Positions 6,540 to 15,215 are shown, counted from the stretch's first letter. The stretch: 31,847 nt of DNA from CATOSD01 sp034422735 (GCA_034422735.1 DAOUJL010000009.1:1-31847), one strand, 5' to 3'. Made by a program: numbers and translations. Notes: a model not told the origin generated them from the letters alone.

Positions 6540-7574
6540 CTACCCAAACAGCGGCAGCACCTTCTCGCCGAACAGCCTCATCGACGCGCGCACCTTGTCC
6601 GGCGGCATCTCGCCCGTGTTCAGCTTGAGCATCAGGTTGCGCACGCCGATGTCCCGCAACTCCGCTATCCGCTCCGCCGCCTGCCCAGGCGTGCCCACGA
6701 TGAATGTCTGGTGCAGGTCCTCCCCCGGCGACGGCGGCGTACCCGGCGGCGGCTTGGGGAATCCGCCAGGGTTGTACAGCTCACGCGCCTCGCGGAAGTG
6801 CTTGCGCTCCCGCTCGAACCCGTACTCCGCGACTTCCACCGCCTCGTCGTAGCTCTCGCCCAGCATCAGGTTGCGCGCCACCCAGCACTGGTCAAGCGCC
6901 TTCTCCGTCGCCTCCTTGCCGTGCCCTTCCGCCAGCATCGTGTCGCGGTACTGCTCCAGCCGCAACCGAGTTGTGTCCATGGACTGCACACCCATCAGGA
7001 TGGGCCGCCCGATGCGGGCCATCGCCATCGTGGACGCCTCGCTGATGCAGGCGCGAACCAGCGGCGGGTGAGGCTTCTGCACCGGGCGCGGGCGTAGCTG
7101 CGGAAACTTCACGTTCCAGTATTGCCCCTCGAAATGCAGCGGCTCCTCGGTCCACGAGCGCACCAGCAGCTCCTCAGCCTCCGGCAGGCGCTCCACACCC
7201 TCCTCCATTGTCAGCCCGAACCCCAGATACTCGTAGTGGTTGAACGCCGAACCCCGGCCCGTTCCCACGATGAGCCTGCCGTGGCTCAGGTTGTCGAGCA
7301 GCGCCGTCTGCGCCGCGAGCCGGACCGGGTGATGGAAGGCCATCTCCACCACCGCGAACCCGATGCGGATGCGCCGCGTTCTGGCGGCGACTGCCGCGCC
7401 GAACACCAGCGGGTCGGCGTAGGCGGACGCGCCGTCGAAGTGGTGCTCGGTGAGCCACACCGCGTCAAAGCCAAGCCGCTCGGCCAGCTCGACCTCGGCC
7501 AGCGCGTTGTCGATCGCCGCGCCGTCGTTGTCGGGGACGTGGCTGACCGGGAACAGGAACTGCCCGAACCGCAT
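6540..7574 (-). CDS. Luciferase-like (LLM) flavin-dependent monooxygenase
   Basis: A 344-residue protein of the luciferase superfamily, closer to the bacterial luciferase/alkanal-monooxygenase type than the protein at 3592. Seen features: MRFGQFLFPVSH at the N-terminus, LGFDAVWLTEHHF near 38-50, HGRLIVGTGRGS near 105-115, and RPRPVQKPHPPLV near 165-178. An FMN- or F420-dependent oxidation is likely; the substrate is unknown. The ATG at 7574 has AAGGA seven bases upstream. It is the last gene of a minus-strand operon; the amidohydrolase stop is 10 bases upstream. Confidence 0.88.
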   Translation of the reverse strand: MRFGQFLFPVSHVPDNDGAAIDNALAEVELAERLGFDAVWLTEHHFDGASAYADPLVFGAAVAARTRRIRIGFAVVEMAFHHPVRLAAQTALLDNLSHGRLIVGTGRGSAFNHYEYLGFGLTMEEGVERLPEAEELLVRSWTEEPLHFEGQYWNVKFPQLRPRPVQKPHPPLVRACISEASTMAMARIGRPILMGVQSMDTTRLRLEQYRDTMLAEGHGKEATEKALDQCWVARNLMLGESYDEAVEVAEYGFERERKHFREARELYNPGGFPKPPPGTPPSPGEDLHQTFIVGTPGQAAERIAELRDIGVRNLMLKLNTGEMPPDKVRASMRLFGEKVLPLFG

Positions 7575-7584
7575 CCGGCGTTCC

Positions 7585-8808
7585 TTACTCCCGGACAATC
7601 TCGCCCTCTTTCATCACCAGCGAGATTCGCTCCCTGTCCTGGAGTATGGCGATGTCCGCGACGGGGTCGCCGTCCACGACTATCAGGTCGGCGGCCTTGC
7701 CCAGTTCCACGGTGCCGATTTCGTCCTCCAGTCCCAGCACCCTCGCGCCGTTGCGCGTGCCCGCCTGTATGGCCTGCATGGGCGGCATCCCCGCGTCGAC
7801 CAGTAGCCACATCTCCAGCGCGGACGTCCCCGGCGGCCAGCCCGGCCTCGGACCGTCCGAGCCGGTCGCGATGTTCAGCCCGTAGTCCATGTACGTCTGA
7901 AAGTGGTCGCGCTGGTGCTGCGCCATGGGTCGGCCTCTCGCCAGCCGGTACGCCGGGTAGCGCTCCTCGGCGTCAGGGCCGAGATACGAGTGGAAGGCCG
8001 TCATCGTGGGCACCAGCGACACGCCGCGCTCGGCCATGAGCGCGATGGTCGGCTCGTCGACGAGCGCGCCGTGCTCGATGCTGTCCACGCCGGCGATGGC
8101 GCACATCGCTACACTCTGATCTGAGTATGCGTGCGCCGCCACCCGCTTGCCCCAGCGGTGCGCCTCGTCGCACACCGCCGACATCTCCTCCTGTGTCATC
8201 TCCGTGTCCCACGGCATGGAGTAGGCGTTGGAGCCGACGCGACCGCTCGCGATGAGCTTGATGACGTCCGCGCCGTTGTACACCTGCCGCCGCACCGCCC
8301 GCCGCGCCTCTTCCGCTCCCACGAACATGCCGGACTCCGGTATCTGCACCTCCGGACGCAGGAATCCACGCTCGCCGGAGCCCTCGGTGATAACCATCTC
8401 GCCGGACACCAACATGCGTGGCCCGCGCGCCAGGCCCTTGTTGACGGCCTCGCGTATGGCGACGTCGGAGTAGCCGAACGCGCCGAGGTTGCGCATGGTC
8501 GTGTAGCCGGAATCGAGCAGGATGCCCGCCTGCGTCGCGCCCCGCAGCGCCATGAACGGCACCGTCTCGGTGAACTCGGCGATGGGGTTGGGTTCGGCCC
8601 CCTGCGTGATGTGCATGTGCACGTCGATCAGCCCGGGCATGAGCGTCTTGCCGCCCAGGTCGATTACACGCGCGCTCTCCGGCGGCTGCGCCTCAGACGC
8701 CGGCCCGATCCAGGCGATGCGCCCCTCTGCGGCGAGCACCGCTATGTCCGGGCGGGGCGCGGCGCCGGTCGCGTCCAGCAGCGTCGCGTTGGTGAACAGC
8801 GTGGTCAT
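7585..8808 (-). CDS. Metal-dependent amidohydrolase (imidazolonepropionase/prolidase-like)
   Basis: A 407-residue amidohydrolase-superfamily enzyme with a complete metal site: His64 and His66 in GLIDVHMH, Lys184 in DVIKLIASG (carboxylated in relatives), His226 in AAHAYS, His246 in IEHG and Asp318 in TGSDGP. The closest family in general appearance is the imidazolonepropionase-like/Xaa-Pro dipeptidase group, which cleaves cyclic or peptide C-N bonds. The ATG lies five bases after the stop of the agmatinase-family gene, with AGGAGG inside the end of that gene. The pairing with a ureohydrolase suggests breakdown of a nitrogenous compound, but this is inference. Confidence 0.9.
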   Translation of the reverse strand: MTTLFTNATLLDATGAAPRPDIAVLAAEGRIAWIGPASEAQPPESARVIDLGGKTLMPGLIDVHMHITQGAEPNPIAEFTETVPFMALRGATQAGILLDSGYTTMRNLGAFGYSDVAIREAVNKGLARGPRMLVSGEMVITEGSGERGFLRPEVQIPESGMFVGAEEARRAVRRQVYNGADVIKLIASGRVGSNAYSMPWDTEMTQEEMSAVCDEAHRWGKRVAAHAYSDQSVAMCAIAGVDSIEHGALVDEPTIALMAERGVSLVPTMTAFHSYLGPDAEERYPAYRLARGRPMAQHQRDHFQTYMDYGLNIATGSDGPRPGWPPGTSALEMWLLVDAGMPPMQAIQAGTRNGARVLGLEDEIGTVELGKAADLIVVDGDPVADIAILQDRERISLVMKEGEIVRE

Positions 8809-8813
8809 TGTGG

Positions 8814-9824
8814 TTACGCCTCCTGCTGCGGCTCAGCCGATCGGGAAGGGAACTTGGTCGACAGCACGTCGATGATGAGCCTGGCGGCCAGTTGTGTCGT
8901 GATCTCGGACGAGTCGTAGGGCGGCGCGACCTCCACCATGTCGAAGGCGACCAGGTTGTCGCGCTCCGCCAGGGCCGTCAGGCAGTCGCGCGCCTCCTCG
9001 TAGTAAAGACCTCCAACCTCCGGCGTGCCCGTGCCCGGCGCCTGGCTGGGGTCCATCACGTCGATATCGAAGGTGACGTACAGGTTCTGGCCGCTCGGAA
9101 TCAGGTCGACCACCCCCTGCGGCCCCAATTCCTTGAACCGCCGTGTCGATATGATGAGACTGCCGTCCCGCTGCGACTCCTCGTAAGGCTTGCGCCGCGC
9201 CGAGCGTATCCCAAGCGAGGTGATGTGGTCCACGAAGTCGAGCTCCCTGCAGCGGCGTATGGGGCTGCCGTGCGTGTACAGCACGCCCTGCGTCTCGTGC
9301 GAGTAGTCCATGTGCGCGTCGAAGTGCACCACGTTCAGCGGTCCGAACTTGCTCAGCCCGCGCACCACCGGGAACGTGATGGCGTGGTCCCCGCCAACGA
9401 CGACCGGAAACGCTCCCCGATCGACGATCTTCTCGACGGCCTGGGTCAGCTTTTGGAAGTTGCGTATCACCTCCGACGGAACGATTGTCACGTCGCCGCA
9501 GTCCGCCATCGTGATGCCGCGCAGCAGCTCGTCCCCCGCGTCGATGTCGAAGTAGCCCTCCGCCTGCCGCTGCCGGCCCTTCGGGTCTTCGTAAGAGTAG
9601 ACGCGCGGCCAGTCCCGCACCGCGTCCGGGCCGTAACGCGCGCCGGGCCGCCCGAACGTGCCCTGGTCGAACGGCACGCCCAGGAACGCGACCTCGGCGT
9701 CCAGCGAGTCCAGGTCGTCGCACAGCGGCGCGCGAAAGAAGCTGCGCGGCTGCGCTCTCGTGATCGGCCAGGCCGGGTCTGTCAATTCCGTGTACAGTGA
9801 TTCGGTGTCTTCTCGGTCAGTCAT
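8814..9824 (-). CDS. Agmatinase/arginase-family ureohydrolase
   Basis: A 336-residue ureohydrolase with both manganese-binding signatures intact: GGDHAITFP, FDAHMDYS, and FDIDVMDPSQAPGTGTPE. These supply the His, Asp-x-His-x-Asp and Asp-x-Asp ligands of the binuclear centre. The family splits guanidino compounds (agmatine, arginine, guanidinobutyrate and others) into an amine and urea. Agmatinase is the commonest function, but substrate residues cannot be judged by eye, so I give no symbol. The ATG at 9824 has AGGAGG ten bases upstream; the longer frame to 9941 lacks such a signal. It is the first gene of the operon with the amidohydrolase and the LLM oxidoreductase, and divergent from purA. 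Confidence 0.9.
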   Translation of the reverse strand: MTDREDTESLYTELTDPAWPITRAQPRSFFRAPLCDDLDSLDAEVAFLGVPFDQGTFGRPGARYGPDAVRDWPRVYSYEDPKGRQRQAEGYFDIDAGDELLRGITMADCGDVTIVPSEVIRNFQKLTQAVEKIVDRGAFPVVVGGDHAITFPVVRGLSKFGPLNVVHFDAHMDYSHETQGVLYTHGSPIRRCRELDFVDHITSLGIRSARRKPYEESQRDGSLIISTRRFKELGPQGVVDLIPSGQNLYVTFDIDVMDPSQAPGTGTPEVGGLYYEEARDCLTALAERDNLVAFDMVEVAPPYDSSEITTQLAARLIIDVLSTKFPSRSAEPQQEA

Positions 9825-9931
9825 CGCTCTGAGTCCTCCTGGCCGCCACGCTCGCAGCGCGCCGCCCGCGCACGATTCTACCCTATTTCGCCGCGCGAGG
9901 GACAACCGGCCCGCCGACGCCAAAGCTGATT

Positions 9932-9961
9932 TTCGCCACAATACCGCCGTTCTGATATAAT
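9932..9961 (+). promoter_or_regulatory. Promoter of purA
   Basis: A perfect TATAAT at 9956-9961 preceded by TGA (extended -10), with a weak TTCGCC 18 bases upstream. It lies about 113 bases before the purA start, leaving a long leader in which I recognise no riboswitch. Confidence 0.65.
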
Positions 9962-10074
9962 CTGTAGGCTAATCACTTAGCGATTCCCCTTGTCGGCTCG
10001 TTGGGGAGTACGCCGCGCGCATCTCATGCGGCGCGCCGTCCCGATCGGGCCGACCTCAGGAACGAGGAGACCTA

Positions 10075-11367
10075 ATGCCAGCCTACGCAGTCTTGGGAGC
10101 GCAGTGGGGCGACGAAGGGAAGGGCAAGATCATCGACGTCCTCTCCCGCGACGCCGATATAGTGGCGCGGTTCTCCGGCGGCAATAACGCGGGCCACACC
10201 GTCGTCAACGGCAAGGGCAAGTTCAGCTTCCACATCGTGCCCTGCGGCATCTTCTGGCCGCAGACGATGAACGTCATCGGCAACGGCGTGGTCGTCGATC
10301 CCGACGTGCTGTTGGACGAGATCGACGGCCTGAAAGAGCAGGGCATGGACATCTCCGAGCGCCTGATGGTCAGCGAGCGCGCCCACCTCATCATGCCCTA
10401 CCACGTGGCCCTGGACGCCCTCACCGAGCAGGCGCGCGGCAAGTCCGCCATCGGCACCACCGGCAAGGGCATCGGCCCCACCTACGCCGACAAGGCCGCC
10501 CGCACCGGCCTCCGCGCCGCCGACCTGCTGGACATCGAGACGCTCTACCCGCGCCTGGAGAGCATCCTGGAGTACACCAACGCGGTCATCACCAAGGTCT
10601 ACGAGGGCGACCCCGTCGGCCTGGACGAGGTCTATGCCAAGTGCCGCCAGTGGTCCGAGCGCCTCTCGCCGCTCATCGGCCCCGTGGAGCGCATCGTGAA
10701 CGACGCCCTCTCCGCCGGCGCCAACGTGCTGCTGGAGGGCGCCCAGGGCGCGCTGCTGGACCTGGACCACGGAACCTACCCGTTCGTCACGTCCTCCAAC
10801 CCCACCATCGGCGGCGTGTCCGTTGGACTGGGCGTGCACCCCGGCCACATCTCCGACGTGATGGGCGTGTTCAAGGCCTATTCAACCCGTGTGGGCACCG
10901 GGCCGTTCCCCACCGAGCTGAACGACGACACCGGCGCCCACATCCGCGAGCTCGCCCAGGAGTTCGGCGTCACCACCGGCAGGCCTCGCCGCGTCGGCTG
11001 GTTCGACGCCGTGGCCGCCCGTTACAGCTCGCAGGTGAACGGCTACACCTCGGCCATCGTCACTCGTCTGGACGTGCTGGACGGCTTCGACTCCGTGAAG
11101 GTCTGCACCGGCTACGAGCTGGACGGCGAGGTCACTCAGGAGTTCCCCGGCGGCGTCGCCGCGCTGGAGCGCTGCAAGCCCATATTCGAGGATCACGAGG
11201 GCTGGGACAGCCCCACGGCCAGCGCCACCACGCTCGAAGAGCTTCCCAAGCAGGCCCGCTCCTACGTCCAGCGTCTCGAAGAGCTCATCGGCTGCCCCGT
11301 CGACGTCATCTCCACCGGCCCCCACCGCGACGAAACCGTCATCGTCAAGCGCCTCCTGCGAGGGTAG
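10075..11367 (+). CDS. purA: Adenylosuccinate synthetase
   Basis: A 430-residue, full-length adenylosuccinate synthetase: IMP + aspartate + GTP to adenylosuccinate, the first committed step from IMP to AMP, in the cytoplasm. Motifs match the family: QWGDEGKGK at 10-18 with Asp13, NAGHTV with His41 (same numbers as in E. coli), GTTGKGIGPTYADK near 140-153, STRVGTGPFPTEL near 270, and TGRPRRVGWFD near 300. The ATG has GAGGAG five bases upstream. It is followed after 29 bases by a HicB-like gene on the same strand. Confidence 0.98.
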   Translation: MPAYAVLGAQWGDEGKGKIIDVLSRDADIVARFSGGNNAGHTVVNGKGKFSFHIVPCGIFWPQTMNVIGNGVVVDPDVLLDEIDGLKEQGMDISERLMVSERAHLIMPYHVALDALTEQARGKSAIGTTGKGIGPTYADKAARTGLRAADLLDIETLYPRLESILEYTNAVITKVYEGDPVGLDEVYAKCRQWSERLSPLIGPVERIVNDALSAGANVLLEGAQGALLDLDHGTYPFVTSSNPTIGGVSVGLGVHPGHISDVMGVFKAYSTRVGTGPFPTELNDDTGAHIRELAQEFGVTTGRPRRVGWFDAVAARYSSQVNGYTSAIVTRLDVLDGFDSVKVCTGYELDGEVTQEFPGGVAALERCKPIFEDHEGWDSPTASATTLEELPKQARSYVQRLEELIGCPVDVISTGPHRDETVIVKRLLRG

Positions 11368-11396
11368 GGGGCGGGGTTTCCACGAGGGGGTTGCCA

Positions 11397-11912
11397 ATGG
11401 GGACTGTGGAACACTACATGGGCCTCGATTATTCGGTTCAGCTCACACGCCAGGACGAAGAAGGCGACGTGTTCTGGCTTGCCGAGATACCGGACTTGCC
11501 GGGGTGCATGACGGACGGCGTAACTCCGGATGAGGCGCTGGAGAACCTCGAAGACGCCAAGCGTCTCTGGATTGAAACCATGATTGAAGACGGGTTCGAT
11601 GTTCCCGAGCCAACGCAATCGCGCGAGTACAGCGGCAAGCTGCTGGTGCGAATGCCGAAGTCGTTGCACGAGAGGTTGGCGCTCAGCGCCAGCCGGGAAG
11701 GGGTCAGCCTCAATCAGTACGTCGTCAGCCGACTGAGCAGCGCGGGTCTCATCCGTGAGAGCGCAGGACCCGACAATGAGTCTTTGGCGCGGATTGAGGA
11801 TGAACTAAGGGCCCTGCGACCGCTACTAGAGAACGTCGCCGCACAAGGTTGGCCTGCCCCGGAAACGGCATCGCTAATCCCTAGCCCGGCTAAGGCCAGC
11901 AAGAGCCGATAG
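11397..11912 (+). CDS. HicB-like antitoxin/regulator without HicA
   Basis: A 171-residue protein with a HicB-type N-terminal fold (WLAEIPDLPGCMTDG, then a helix with DEALENLEDAKRLWIE) and a ribbon-helix-helix C-terminal half (LLVRMPKSLHERLAL through NQYVVSRLS). The last about 50 residues are a variable tail. HicB normally neutralises the HicA ribonuclease and binds DNA. No small HicA frame lies on either side, so this is an orphan or uses a distant partner. The ATG at 11397 has GAGGGGG six bases upstream; the ATG at 11418 is an alternative. It may be co-transcribed with purA. Confidence 0.85.
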   Translation: MGTVEHYMGLDYSVQLTRQDEEGDVFWLAEIPDLPGCMTDGVTPDEALENLEDAKRLWIETMIEDGFDVPEPTQSREYSGKLLVRMPKSLHERLALSASREGVSLNQYVVSRLSSAGLIRESAGPDNESLARIEDELRALRPLLENVAAQGWPAPETASLIPSPAKASKSR

Positions 11913-11916
11913 AGAC

Positions 11917-11941
11917 AAAAAGGCCCGCCGCATGGCGGGCC
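11917..11941 (-). terminator. Rho-independent terminator of the asd-dapA operon (possibly bidirectional)
   Basis: A perfect eight-base stem, GGCCCGCC (11922-11929) and GGCGGGCC (11934-11941), with a GCAT loop. On the minus strand it is followed by five T residues (A-run 11917-11921), an intrinsic terminator about 33 bases after dapA. On the plus strand a C-run then TTT follows, a weaker signal for the hicB-like transcript. Confidence 0.88.
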
Positions 11942-11973
11942 CCCCCTTTGCTTAGCCGTCTTCCCTCACCCCC

Positions 11974-12870
11974 CTAGCTCGGCGCCGGCAGGTCGATCGT
12001 GTACCCCGACACCACGGCGTCGATCGCGGCCGCCGTCGCCTCGTCCGGGCCGCACAGCGGCAGCCGCGGCTCGCCCACGTCGTAGCCCGCCTTGCGCACG
12101 CAGTACTTGACCGGGATGGGATTCGACACTAGGAACAGTATCTTGAACAGCTCCAGCAGCCGCCGGTGCTCCGCCGCCGCGTTCTCGATCTCGCCCTCCA
12201 GGATCATCCCCATCATCGCCTTGATCTGCCGCCCCACCAGGTGCGACGCCACGCTCACGATGCCGTAGCCGCCCAGACCCATGATGTAGAACGTCTCATT
12301 GTCGTTTCCGCTCCACACCCGGAAGTCGTCGTCCGTGTCGCGGATGATCCGCGTGATCTGGTCCAGATCGCTTCCGGCCTCCTTGATGCCCACGATGTTG
12401 TCGATCTGGCTCAGCCGCACCGTCGTCTCGTTGGACATGTTCAGGCTCGTCCGGCTGGTCACGTTGTACAGGATGCCCGGCACGTGCACGCTATCCGCGA
12501 TGGACTTGAAGTGCTGGTACAGCCCCTCTTGCGTCGGCTTGTTGTACGCGGGCACCGTCAGCAGGATGGCGTCCGCGCCCTCGCGCTCCGCCTCCTTGCT
12601 CAGCTCGATGCTTTTCGCCGTGTCGTTGTCGGTCGTGCCCGCGATCACCGCCGCCCGGTCGCCCACGGCCTGCTTGATCTCGGAGTACAGCCGCAGCTTC
12701 TCGTCGGCGGACAGCGTGGGCGACTCGCCGGTCGTGCCGGTAACCACCAGCCCGTCGCTGCCGGACTCGACCAGACCCAGCGCCAGCTTGCGCGCCTCCT
12801 CGTAGTTGACCTCGCCCTTCTCGTCGAAGGGCGTAATCATCGCGGTAACGAGTCTTCCTATCTCGACCAT
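11974..12870 (-). CDS. dapA: 4-hydroxy-tetrahydrodipicolinate synthase
   Basis: A 298-residue (beta/alpha)8 aldolase of the DapA family. It condenses pyruvate with aspartate semialdehyde at the entry to lysine and diaminopimelate synthesis. Active-site residues: GTTGE at 45-49, Tyr109, Tyr135, Arg140 and Schiff-base Lys163 in GIKEA. The segment around Tyr135 reads YNVTSRT where YNVP(S/G)RT is usual; the catalytic residues are kept. The paralogous family (N-acetylneuraminate lyase and others) is possible from sequence alone, but position two bases after asd makes DapA by far the best reading. A Shine-Dalgarno (AAGGAAGG) precedes the ATG. Confidence 0.95.
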   Translation of the reverse strand: MVEIGRLVTAMITPFDEKGEVNYEEARKLALGLVESGSDGLVVTGTTGESPTLSADEKLRLYSEIKQAVGDRAAVIAGTTDNDTAKSIELSKEAEREGADAILLTVPAYNKPTQEGLYQHFKSIADSVHVPGILYNVTSRTSLNMSNETTVRLSQIDNIVGIKEAGSDLDQITRIIRDTDDDFRVWSGNDNETFYIMGLGGYGIVSVASHLVGRQIKAMMGMILEGEIENAAAEHRRLLELFKILFLVSNPIPVKYCVRKAGYDVGEPRLPLCGPDEATAAAIDAVVSGYTIDLPAPS

Positions 12871-12872
12871 GG

Positions 12873-13907
12873 CTAGACCTTCCTTCCTGGCTCGAGCAGC
12901 AGCCCCTTCGCCATTACTTCCTCAGCTATCTGCAGCGCGTTCAGGGCCGCGCCCTTCCTCAGATTGTCGGACGCCAGCCACATGGCCACCCCGTTCGGGT
13001 GGGACACGTCCTGCCGGATACGCCCCACCAGCACCTCGTCCACGCCCTCCGCGTCTATCGGCATCGGGTACACGTTCCGCAGCGGATCGTCCACGACCCT
13101 TATGCCCGGGAACCCGGCCAGTATCTCGCGCACCTCGCCCGCGCCAATCGGTTCCTCGAACTCGACGTGCACCGCCTCGCTGTGGCCGACCATCACCGGC
13201 ACCCTGACGCACGTCGCCGAGACCGCCAGGTCCGGCTCGTGCAGAATCTTCCGCGTCTCGTTCAGCATCTTCAGCTCTTCGTTGGTGTAGCCGTTCTCCT
13301 TGAACGGCTCGATGTGGGGCAGGGCGTTGAACGCGATCCGGTGCGGATACACGCTCGGCTCCACGCGCCCGCCGTCCAGCTCGCCCGCAGTCTGCGACCG
13401 CAGCTCCTCCACCGCCGCCGCGCCCGTGCCGGACACCGACTGGTACGTGTCCGCGATGACGCGGCGCACCGGGTTGACGTCGTTCAGCGGCTTGAGCGCC
13501 ATCACCAGCGGCGTCGTAGAGCAGTTGGGGATCGCGATGATCCCCCGGTGGCCGTCCAGGTCGTCCGCGTTGACCTCCGGCACCACCAGCGGCACGTCCG
13601 GGTCCATGCGGAACGCCGAGCTGTCGTCGATGACAACCGCGCCCTGCCGCACCGCTAGGGGCGCGACCTCCCGGCTAACGTCCCCGCTCGCCGAGATGAA
13701 CACGATGTCGACCTGGCTCAGCAGCTCAGGCGTGACCGCCTCGACCTCGACCTCCTGCCCCTTCACCTTGAGCCGCTTACCAACCGACCGGCTCGACGCG
13801 CACAGGCGCACCTCGCTGGTCGGAAAGTCCCTCTGCTCCAGGATGTCGAGAAACACGCTGCCCACGGCGCCCGTAGCGCCGACGACCGCGATCTTGCACT
13901 GGTCCAA
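12873..13907 (-). CDS. asd: Aspartate-semialdehyde dehydrogenase
   Basis: A 344-residue enzyme that reduces aspartyl phosphate to aspartate semialdehyde with NADPH, upstream of DapA and of the threonine and methionine branch. Seen: nucleotide-binding GATGAVG at 10-16, catalytic Cys129 in PNCSTTP, DTYQSVSGTG near 153-162, and His242 in RVPVMVGHSE. The start is a TTG at 13907 with AGGAG eight bases upstream. The stop is two bases from the dapA ATG, so the two form one operon, transcribed from the promoter at 14002-14030 and ended at 11917-11941. Confidence 0.96.
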   Translation of the reverse strand: MDQCKIAVVGATGAVGSVFLDILEQRDFPTSEVRLCASSRSVGKRLKVKGQEVEVEAVTPELLSQVDIVFISASGDVSREVAPLAVRQGAVVIDDSSAFRMDPDVPLVVPEVNADDLDGHRGIIAIPNCSTTPLVMALKPLNDVNPVRRVIADTYQSVSGTGAAAVEELRSQTAGELDGGRVEPSVYPHRIAFNALPHIEPFKENGYTNEELKMLNETRKILHEPDLAVSATCVRVPVMVGHSEAVHVEFEEPIGAGEVREILAGFPGIRVVDDPLRNVYPMPIDAEGVDEVLVGRIRQDVSHPNGVAMWLASDNLRKGAALNALQIAEEVMAKGLLLEPGRKV

Positions 13908-13996
13908 TATCCGCTCTCCTATGCCGCTCGCCAGGTGCCCTGACGTGACTCACCCTCTGCGCGACGCGAGCACGCGCCGCGCAGCCAATACGGCAC

Positions 13997-14030
13997 GCAA
14001 AATCATACCCATTTTGCAACGATTTTGCCA
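13997..14030 (-). promoter_or_regulatory. asd-dapA promoter with overlapping inverted repeat
   Basis: On the minus strand TGGCAA (14030-14025), 17 bases, then TATGAT (14007-14002). A perfect inverted repeat, GCAAAAT (13997-14003) and ATTTTGC (14011-14017), brackets the -10, and a third ATTTTGC occurs at 14022-14028. This layout suggests an operator for an unidentified repressor. Confidence 0.55.
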
Positions 14031-14052
14031 TAGGTGTAACCCGCCCCCTGCC

Positions 14053-14100
14053 AAAGTCCCTTCCCCCTCGCAGAGGGAAAATCAGGATGGGGGTGACAGC
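14053..14100 (+). repeat. Dispersed hairpin repeat, degenerate copy
   Basis: Starts AAAGTCCCTTCCCCCTCGCA like the intact copies, but the 3' arm reads GAGGGAAAATC, so the stem is imperfect. It ends with the usual tail AGGATGGGGGTGACAGC. It lies between the divergent asd promoter region and the convergent end of the membrane-protein gene. Confidence 0.75.
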
Positions 14101-14170
14101 GTTGCGTCCACCATCCCCGCCGACGTCACCGGGGACAGGGCAAAGCAGCCCGGACTCGCTGGTCTTATCT

Positions 14171-15094
14171 CTATCCCCTCGGCCTGTTCAGGAAGGGGAT
14201 AAGCTGGAGCAGCGGGATGACCAGGAAGCAGAAGACGGCCAGCAGCAGGCCTAAATTGGGCAATGTGATTATGTCCATCCTGGACGGAATGGAGCCTCCC
14301 AGGGCGTCTTCGTAGTTGCCATAGAGTTGTCCGAAGAGGGAGAGGTACGAGACGACACTGACTATAAGGCCCGCGACGGCGACAAACCCCGCCACGGCTC
14401 GGGGCAACACTATCGAGGCGGCACTCAACAAGGCCAGCACCAGCAGGATGCCAAAGAACGCGAGGACTAGAATGCTATCCAGTTCCTCGGATGCCGCCAA
14501 CAAAGTGAGGCTCGTGCTCTCAGACTCGTCACGGTACGCGACCAAGAAGAGGACCCAGGGCATGAAGACGCCCAACACGCTGAGCGCGCCAAAGACCGAG
14601 CCCCCGATACCGCCCACGTTCATACGCACGAATGCCGGAAGGGAGCCGACCTCCGACGGCGTCGGAGCCTGGACGCTCTCGCCGTCCCCGGCTGTTGCTA
14701 CGGCCCCCGCCTCTTCTTCACTGCCGCCGTCGGCAGCCTCGCCCGCTCGCGCCCACGAGCGGCGCTCCAGCACTGCATTCAGCCATGCGACGGTGGCTAA
14801 CGACCGCTGCAACGTGTGGCGATGCTGGATCTGCAAAGCGGCAATTGCCCCGAACGACAGCAGGATCAGCCAGAAGGCCGTGGAGCTGACAATGAGAAGT
14901 ATGATCAGGCCCAACGCGGCTATGCCGATCCGTGTTTCCACCTGTACGGCGTGAGGCGCGAAGTACGTCGCGGACGCCGCCAGTCCGAGCAGTCCCAGGA
15001 GCAGCTTGTACACCAGCGGCACACCAAGTATGAAGGCGGCCAACAAAATGATGACGCCGAGGCCGGGAACGATGAGACGTTCTTGGATTTGCAT
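14171..15094 (-). CDS. Multi-pass membrane protein of unknown function
   Basis: A 307-residue protein with about seven to eight hydrophobic segments. Three or four lie in the first 90 residues (IILLAAFILGVPLVY, LLLGLLGLAASATY, IGIAALGLIILLIVSS). An acidic, low-complexity loop of about 40 residues (EAADGGSEEEAG onward) comes next, then four more segments from GSVFGALSVLGVFMPW to LAVFCFLVIPLLQL. I do not recognise the family. The ATG at 15094 has a perfect AGGAGG eight bases upstream, so the longer frame to 15196 is rejected. It stands alone, divergent from the CinA-like fusion. Confidence 0.82.
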   Translation of the reverse strand: MQIQERLIVPGLGVIILLAAFILGVPLVYKLLLGLLGLAASATYFAPHAVQVETRIGIAALGLIILLIVSSTAFWLILLSFGAIAALQIQHRHTLQRSLATVAWLNAVLERRSWARAGEAADGGSEEEAGAVATAGDGESVQAPTPSEVGSLPAFVRMNVGGIGGSVFGALSVLGVFMPWVLFLVAYRDESESTSLTLLAASEELDSILVLAFFGILLVLALLSAASIVLPRAVAGFVAVAGLIVSVVSYLSLFGQLYGNYEDALGGSIPSRMDIITLPNLGLLLAVFCFLVIPLLQLIPFLNRPRG

Positions 15095-15215
15095 TAGCCA
15101 AACCTCCTGGCGAATGAGTGAGGGAAAGCACCCTTGGGGCGAGAGCGTTGAGGGCGAATACCCCGGAGATTCCATTCCCAACCTTCCCACATCCATTCAG
15201 GGAAGTCAAACACTG

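Noticed and set aside
8808..9800. Long plus-strand frame opposite the agmatinase-family gene
   Set aside because: Shadow frame; the minus strand has both ureohydrolase signatures and a perfect ribosome binding site.
9962..10074. Purine riboswitch in the purA leader
   Set aside because: No purine-aptamer-like conserved bases or three-stem arrangement could be drawn in the leader.
10641..11396. Upstream extension of the HicB-like frame through purA
   Set aside because: The extension is an Arg-rich shadow of purA; HicB homology starts at the ATG 11397.
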